Shown: piece after piece, positions 31,907 through 35,268 of the stretch | Layout: every line of letters starts with the position of its first letter | Position numbering within the stretch: position 1 is the stretch's first letter | Source: Candidatus Goldiibacteriota bacterium | GTDB lineage: Bacteria > Oederibacteriota > JAAXVQ01 | Direction of reading: 5' to 3' | Length of the DNA: 35,268 nucleotides | NCBI GenBank assembly: GCA_020052235.1 | Contig: JAGVPM010000155.1 | Span: 1 to 35,268 of the forward strand | Notes under the pieces: model-generated | Told to the model about the DNA's origin: nothing | The model's input: the letters and a program-made list of their open reading frames with translations, nothing else | The model's database searches: none | Position numbers and translations under genes: made by a program

Positions 31907-32754
31907 AATTGAAACACCGCTTTACCTACGCAGGCACGGTGAGGACCGTGGGACGCCGGGTAAAAGCCCGGCGTGCGCCCGGCATGAAAATGCCTGCGGA
32001 TTGGAAAAGCCTGGCAGTGTCCGAGTCGCGCACGCATGGGCAGGCGCATTCACTGAACCTGCCCATGCGGATTTTAATTACCGCGGCGTTGGTGGGTATT
32101 TGCATTGCGGTGATCAGCAAGGAACCGGCATTGCATGATCAAATGGCCACTGCGTTGGGATCGGCGGGAGAAGAAATAAGCGGCTGGTTTGACAAGCCGT
32201 CGTCCGCAGCAACGCAGCCGGCTCCGGGAGAGAGAATCGGCACGGAAGCGAAACCCGTGGTGGTGGAAACCGGCCCGGCGGAGTTCAGGCCCGTGGCCTT
32301 GGTATCCGACGGGGGAATTTTCGCTTTGGGCGACCGCGGGGAAGTGAAAACCTGCGGTCCCGAATGCACGGCCGAACGTTTTCCGGTGGTGACAGGGTTG
32401 AAGGTTCAGGAAGTTCCGGGCACCATGGGCGTCATGCTGAAAACCAATGCGGATATGAGCTTGATTCACGCGGTACTGCGCACTGCGTGGGTGGATCAGT
32501 TGTCGGAAATCAATTTGGGCGAATTGCCCGTGTTGGTGTTGTATACGCGCGATGCGGTCAAAATTAAATTGAACGCCGATTCGCAACTGGATCAGAATTT
32601 AAAACGGTTGGCCGCGGTGCTGAAGGATTTGCGGGGCCGCGGGCAGGATGCGTTTACCGTGGATGTGCGGTACAAAGATCAAATTGTGGTGAAACCACGC
32701 CTCATCCTAGAACAGAGGCGGGGGTTTGGGGGCGAAGCACCCCAACGAAGATAG
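31903..32754 (+). CDS. ftsQ: Divergent FtsQ-like division protein, modified at both ends by structured inserts
   Basis: FtsQ links FtsL/FtsB to the divisome. The 283-aa frame starts at GTG 31903 overlapping ddl. It has one membrane helix (about residues 54-72, LPMRILITAALVGICIAVIS), a low-complexity Ser/Pro/Ala region, then the FtsQ-type domain (ALVSDGGIFALGDRGEVK ... LSEINLGELPVLVLYTRDAVKIKLN, ending FTVDVRYKDQIVVK). I cannot see a clear POTRA domain. The call rests on position between ddl and ftsA plus architecture. The last 17 residues and the stop are read from repeat copy D, and part of the N-terminal tail (AGTVRTVGRRVKARRAPGMK) from a nested-hairpin segment at 31929-31998. Confidence 0.78.
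   Translation: MKLKHRFTYAGTVRTVGRRVKARRAPGMKMPADWKSLAVSESRTHGQAHSLNLPMRILITAALVGICIAVISKEPALHDQMATALGSAGEEISGWFDKPSSAATQPAPGERIGTEAKPVVVETGPAEFRPVALVSDGGIFALGDRGEVKTCGPECTAERFPVVTGLKVQEVPGTMGVMLKTNADMSLIHAVLRTAWVDQLSEINLGELPVLVLYTRDAVKIKLNADSQLDQNLKRLAAVLKDLRGRGQDAFTVDVRYKDQIVVKPRLILEQRRGFGGEAPQRR
31929..31998 (+). repeat. Nested hairpin cassette inside the ftsQ N-terminus
   Basis: CGCAGGCA and TGCCTGCG enclose three hairpins in 70 nt: CACGGT gagg ACCGTG, ACGCCGGG taaaag CCCGGCGT, and GGCAT gaaa ATGCC (a GNRA loop; this last one competes with the outer stem). It is translated as a basic stretch of the cytoplasmic tail. It is unrelated in sequence to the A-D repeat. Only one copy is in the window, so calling it a repeat is inference. 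Confidence 0.6.
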
Positions 32755-32812
32755 GAAGGAACAGCGGACGTAAGTCCGCGTCAGGGAAACCTGTGGTTTC
32801 CCTGAAAGTTCC
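32699..32812 (+). repeat. Multi-hairpin repeat, copy D (ftsQ-ftsA junction)
   Basis: It is nearly identical to A and B; the third stem is one base shorter but still paired (GCGGAC GTAA GTCCGC). CCACGC is found on both sides (32695-32700 and 32811-32816), a possible target duplication. The copy gives FtsQ its last residues and TAG stop, and ends 20 nt before the ftsA ATG. Confidence 0.92.
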
Positions 32813-32832
32813 ACGCAGCTGGAGGTGAAGGC

Positions 32833-34083
32833 ATGCCGAAAGATATGTACGATAATCTGGTGGTGGGGCTCGATCTGGGCACAACGAAGATTTGTGCCGT
32901 GATTGCCGAGATTCAACCCACGGGAGTGGCGAACATCATCGGCGTGGGCATCAAACCCTCCAAGGGACTGCGCAAGGGCGTAGTCGTTAACATTGAAAAC
33001 ACCATCGAGTCGGTCAAAGCCGCCGTGGCCGAGGCCGAGCGCATGGCCGGGGTGCGGGTCGGGTCCGTGTTTGCCGGCATCGCCGGCGGACACATCAAAG
33101 GCTTGAACTCCCATGGCGTGATTGCCGTATCGCACAAGGATAAGGAAATCACCCGCGAGGACGTGGAGCGCGTTATCGAAGCGGCCAAGGCCATTGCTTT
33201 GCCGCTGGACCGCGAGATTATTCACGTCCTGCCGCAGGAATTCATCATCGACAATCAAGACGGAATCCGGGAACCCGTGGGCATGTCCGGCGTGCGCTTG
33301 GAAGCCGAGGTGCATATTGTCACCGGGGCGGTGACCAGTGTTCAGAATATTATCAAGAGCGTGGAACGCGCCGGATACGGCGTGGAGGATATCATCCTGC
33401 AACCTTTGGCCAGTTCCGAAGCGGTGCTTTCACCCGATGAAAAGGAACTCGGCGTGGTGCTGGCCGATATTGGCGGCGGGACCACGGATGTGGCGATTTT
33501 TGTGGAAGGGGCGCTGTGGCATTCGGGTGTCATTGCCATTGGCGGAAATCAATTAACCGCGGACATTGCCATTGGCTTGCGCACTCCGAATCAGGAAGCT
33601 GAGGAGATCAAACATAAATACGGCTGCGCTTCGGTGTCCATGGTGGCCGAAGGCGAGGAAATTCAGGTTCCCGGAGTAGGCGGGCGGGCGCCGCGGACCT
33701 TGCCCCGCCGCCAGCTGGCGGAAATCATCCAGCCGCGCATGGAAGAAATTTTTGAATTGATTGACGCGGAAATCAAGAAAAACGGATTTGAAGAAAAAGC
33801 CGCGGCCGGAGTGGTCCTGACCGGCGGTTCTTCGTTGTTGGCCGGAACGGCTCAGTTGGCGGAAGAAATTTTACAAGTGCCGGTGCGCATTGGCGTGCCT
33901 AAAAATGTGGTGGGCATGGTGGATATCGTGAATTCCCCCAGTTATTCCACGGCCGTGGGGTTGGTGTGCTTTGGCGCCAAAAGCCGCACGCCGGGGTCCA
34001 CCGCGCGGTCGCGCGGGGGCCAGGGGAAAAAGATGGGTTCATTGATGCAACGCATGAAGACGTGGTTTACGGAATATTTTTAA
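32833..34083 (+). CDS. ftsA: Cell division protein FtsA
   Basis: FtsA is an actin-like ATPase that ties FtsZ to the membrane. The 416-aa product has the phosphate-binding VVGLDLGTTKICAVIAEI, the 1C domain with GIAGGHIKGLNSHGVIAV, LADIGGGTTDVAIFVEGALWHSG, VVLTGGSSLLAG, and a C-terminal amphipathic helix (MGSLMQRMKTWFTEYF) that serves as membrane anchor. CTGGAGGTGAAGGC before ATG 32833 is a strong ribosome binding site lying just outside repeat D. Confidence 0.97.
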   Translation: MPKDMYDNLVVGLDLGTTKICAVIAEIQPTGVANIIGVGIKPSKGLRKGVVVNIENTIESVKAAVAEAERMAGVRVGSVFAGIAGGHIKGLNSHGVIAVSHKDKEITREDVERVIEAAKAIALPLDREIIHVLPQEFIIDNQDGIREPVGMSGVRLEAEVHIVTGAVTSVQNIIKSVERAGYGVEDIILQPLASSEAVLSPDEKELGVVLADIGGGTTDVAIFVEGALWHSGVIAIGGNQLTADIAIGLRTPNQEAEEIKHKYGCASVSMVAEGEEIQVPGVGGRAPRTLPRRQLAEIIQPRMEEIFELIDAEIKKNGFEEKAAAGVVLTGGSSLLAGTAQLAEEILQVPVRIGVPKNVVGMVDIVNSPSYSTAVGLVCFGAKSRTPGSTARSRGGQGKKMGSLMQRMKTWFTEYF

Positions 34084-34179
34084 AAAGCCTCACCGCAGAG
34101 GCGCAGAGTTCGCGGAGTATTCCATTAAATATTTTCCGGGCATTTCTCTGCGTTCTCTGCGTCTCTGCGGTGAGGCTTT
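34084..34179. repeat. CCGCAGAG-type inverted repeat, copy 2 (ftsA-ftsZ gap)
   Basis: AAAGCCTCACCGCAGAGgCGCAGAG and CTCTGCGtCTCTGCGGTGAGGCTTT pair over about 25 positions with one mismatch around a 46-nt loop. It begins directly after the ftsA stop. It shares the ACCGCAGAG arm with the repeat at 12372-12421. A strong hairpin here could influence the ratio of FtsA to FtsZ. Confidence 0.85.
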
Positions 34180-34204
34180 AAAAAAGATTGCGGAGGTGAA
34201 TTTC

Positions 34205-35268
34205 GTGAAATTTGAATACGCAGAGGATTTGGCAAAATTATCGGCCAACATTAAAGTGGTGGGCGTTGGGGGCGGCGGAAACAATGCGGTGAACCGCATG
34301 ATCGACATCGGCATCCGGGGCGTGGAATATTTAAGCGTTAATACCGATGCTCAGGATTTGCTTTCCGCGCTGTCGCCGGTGCGCATGCAGATCGGCGGCC
34401 AATTGACCCAAGGCTTGGGCGCCGGGGCGGATCCGGAGGTCGGGCGCAAGGCCGCGTTGGAAAGCCAGGAAGAACTCAGCGCGGCCATTGCCGGGGCCCA
34501 CATGGTGTTTATCACGGCAGGGCTGGGCGGCGGCACGGGCACTGGGGCAGCTCCGGTTATTGCGGAACTGGCGCGCAAGCAGGGCGCATTGACCGTGGCC
34601 GTGGTGACGTATCCGTTTGCCTTTGAAGGCCGCACGCGCCGGGCGCAGGCTGAAACCGGCTACCGGGCGCTTACCGAAGTGGTGGATACCGTGATCACCG
34701 TACCCAACGAGCATTTGCTCAAGGTGGTCAACAAACAGACCACCCTGATTGAAGCATTTAAAATGGCGGACGATGTGCTGCGCCAGGCAGTGCAAAGCAT
34801 TGCCGAATTGATTACGGTCCCGGGCATTATCAACCTTGATTTCGCGGATGTGAAAACCGTCATGGCACGCATGGGCGGAGCCATGATGGGCATTGGGACA
34901 GGCACCGGGGAACAGCGCGCTTTAAAGGCGGCCAAGCAGGCGATTTCCAGCCCGCTGCTGGCGGATGTCAACATCTCTGGGGCGCGCGGACTGCTGATCA
35001 ACATTACCGGCGGTAAAACTTTAACCTTGCACGAAGTCAGCGAGGCGACCAGCGCCATTTTCGAATGCGCCGGCAAGGAAGCCAATGTGATTTTCGGAAC
35101 CGTGGTGGATGAGAGCATGAACGACGAGGTTAAAGTGACGGTGATTGCCACCGGGTTTGAAGAAACCCAGCAGCAAAAGGAAAAGGAACAGCAGCGCAAA
35201 ACCGTCAAGCTGGTTGATTTGAACACCTATTTAAGTTCGCGGGAGTCCGTGCGGCGCAGCAACGGCAG
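34205..35268 (+). CDS. ftsZ: Cell division protein FtsZ (partial, runs off the end)
   Basis: FtsZ is the tubulin-like GTPase that forms the division ring. It is absent from the ORF track because no stop falls inside the window. GTG 34205, with GCGGAGGTGA upstream, opens MKFEYAEDLAKLSANIKVVGVGGGGNNAVNRM. The G-box AGLGGGTGTGAAPVIAELA and the T7 loop NLDFADVKTVM are both intact. About 354 residues are visible, reaching past the GTPase core; the C-terminal linker and FtsA-binding peptide are not in view. Confidence 0.97.
   Translation, partial: MKFEYAEDLAKLSANIKVVGVGGGGNNAVNRMIDIGIRGVEYLSVNTDAQDLLSALSPVRMQIGGQLTQGLGAGADPEVGRKAALESQEELSAAIAGAHMVFITAGLGGGTGTGAAPVIAELARKQGALTVAVVTYPFAFEGRTRRAQAETGYRALTEVVDTVITVPNEHLLKVVNKQTTLIEAFKMADDVLRQAVQSIAELITVPGIINLDFADVKTVMARMGGAMMGIGTGTGEQRALKAAKQAISSPLLADVNISGARGLLINITGGKTLTLHEVSEATSAIFECAGKEANVIFGTVVDESMNDEVKVTVIATGFEETQQQKEKEQQRKTVKLVDLNTYLSSRESVRRSNG

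Noticed and set aside
1-35268. CRISPR array, prophage or insertion sequence with transposase
   Set aside because: No regularly spaced identical repeats with unique spacers, and no integrase, transposase or phage gene was found on either strand.

Overview
The window comes from a diderm bacterium. It carries an apolipoprotein N-acyltransferase-like gene (Lnt, an envelope lipoprotein enzyme) and a MurE with the DNPR motif of meso-diaminopimelate-adding enzymes. The division genes are complete from mraZ to ftsZ, including a penicillin-binding FtsI with two PASTA domains. I cannot name the phylum from sequence alone. The gene content and the many intergenic palindromes fit an uncultured Gram-negative-type lineage, probably a metagenome assembly (inference).

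Layout, left to right. (1) 1-3856: translation and elongation block on +: 3' end of tuf, rpmG, tRNA-Trp(CCA), secE, nusG, rplK, rplA, an L10 leader with attenuator, rplJ, rplL and a strong terminator. rpoB does not follow rplL. (2) 3884-9000: a mixed accessory stretch: a pabB-pabC fusion, a 58-aa unknown protein, an HxlR regulator, a pyridoxamine-phosphate-oxidase-like protein, an rsgA lacking its N-terminus, an XRE regulator (-) and a stand-alone response regulator. (3) 9033-15536 on -: a seven-gene acyl or polyketide operon reading ACP, Lnt-like, FabZ-like, PlsC-like acyltransferase, ketosynthase, a ketosynthase-like protein without catalytic residues (KS-beta type), and FabG. It is preceded by a good promoter and a hairpin leader. 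(4) 16062-16981: rplM-rpsI with their own sigma-70 promoter and terminator. (5) 17048-35268: the dcw cluster: mraZ, a STAS protein, rsmH, ftsL, ftsI, murE, murF, mraY, murD, ftsW, murG, murC, ddl, ftsQ, ftsA and partial ftsZ. murB is absent.

The most striking feature is not a gene. A roughly 115-nt multi-hairpin sequence occurs four times (4144-4260, 6962-7078, 10984-11102 reversed, 32699-32812). Every copy overlaps or abuts a protein-coding gene, and every copy lies in the same direction as that gene. One copy is read through in frame inside PabB and adds about 39 residues. One supplies the apparent start of RsgA. Two supply the stop codons and C-terminal tails of a ketosynthase and of FtsQ. 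The diverged copy keeps its hairpins through paired base changes. This resembles in logic the Rickettsia palindromic elements that insert into genes, but I do not recognise this sequence. Several other palindromic repeat families sit directly after stop codons in the otherwise tightly packed dcw operon, and a separate nested-hairpin segment lies in frame in the FtsQ N-terminus.
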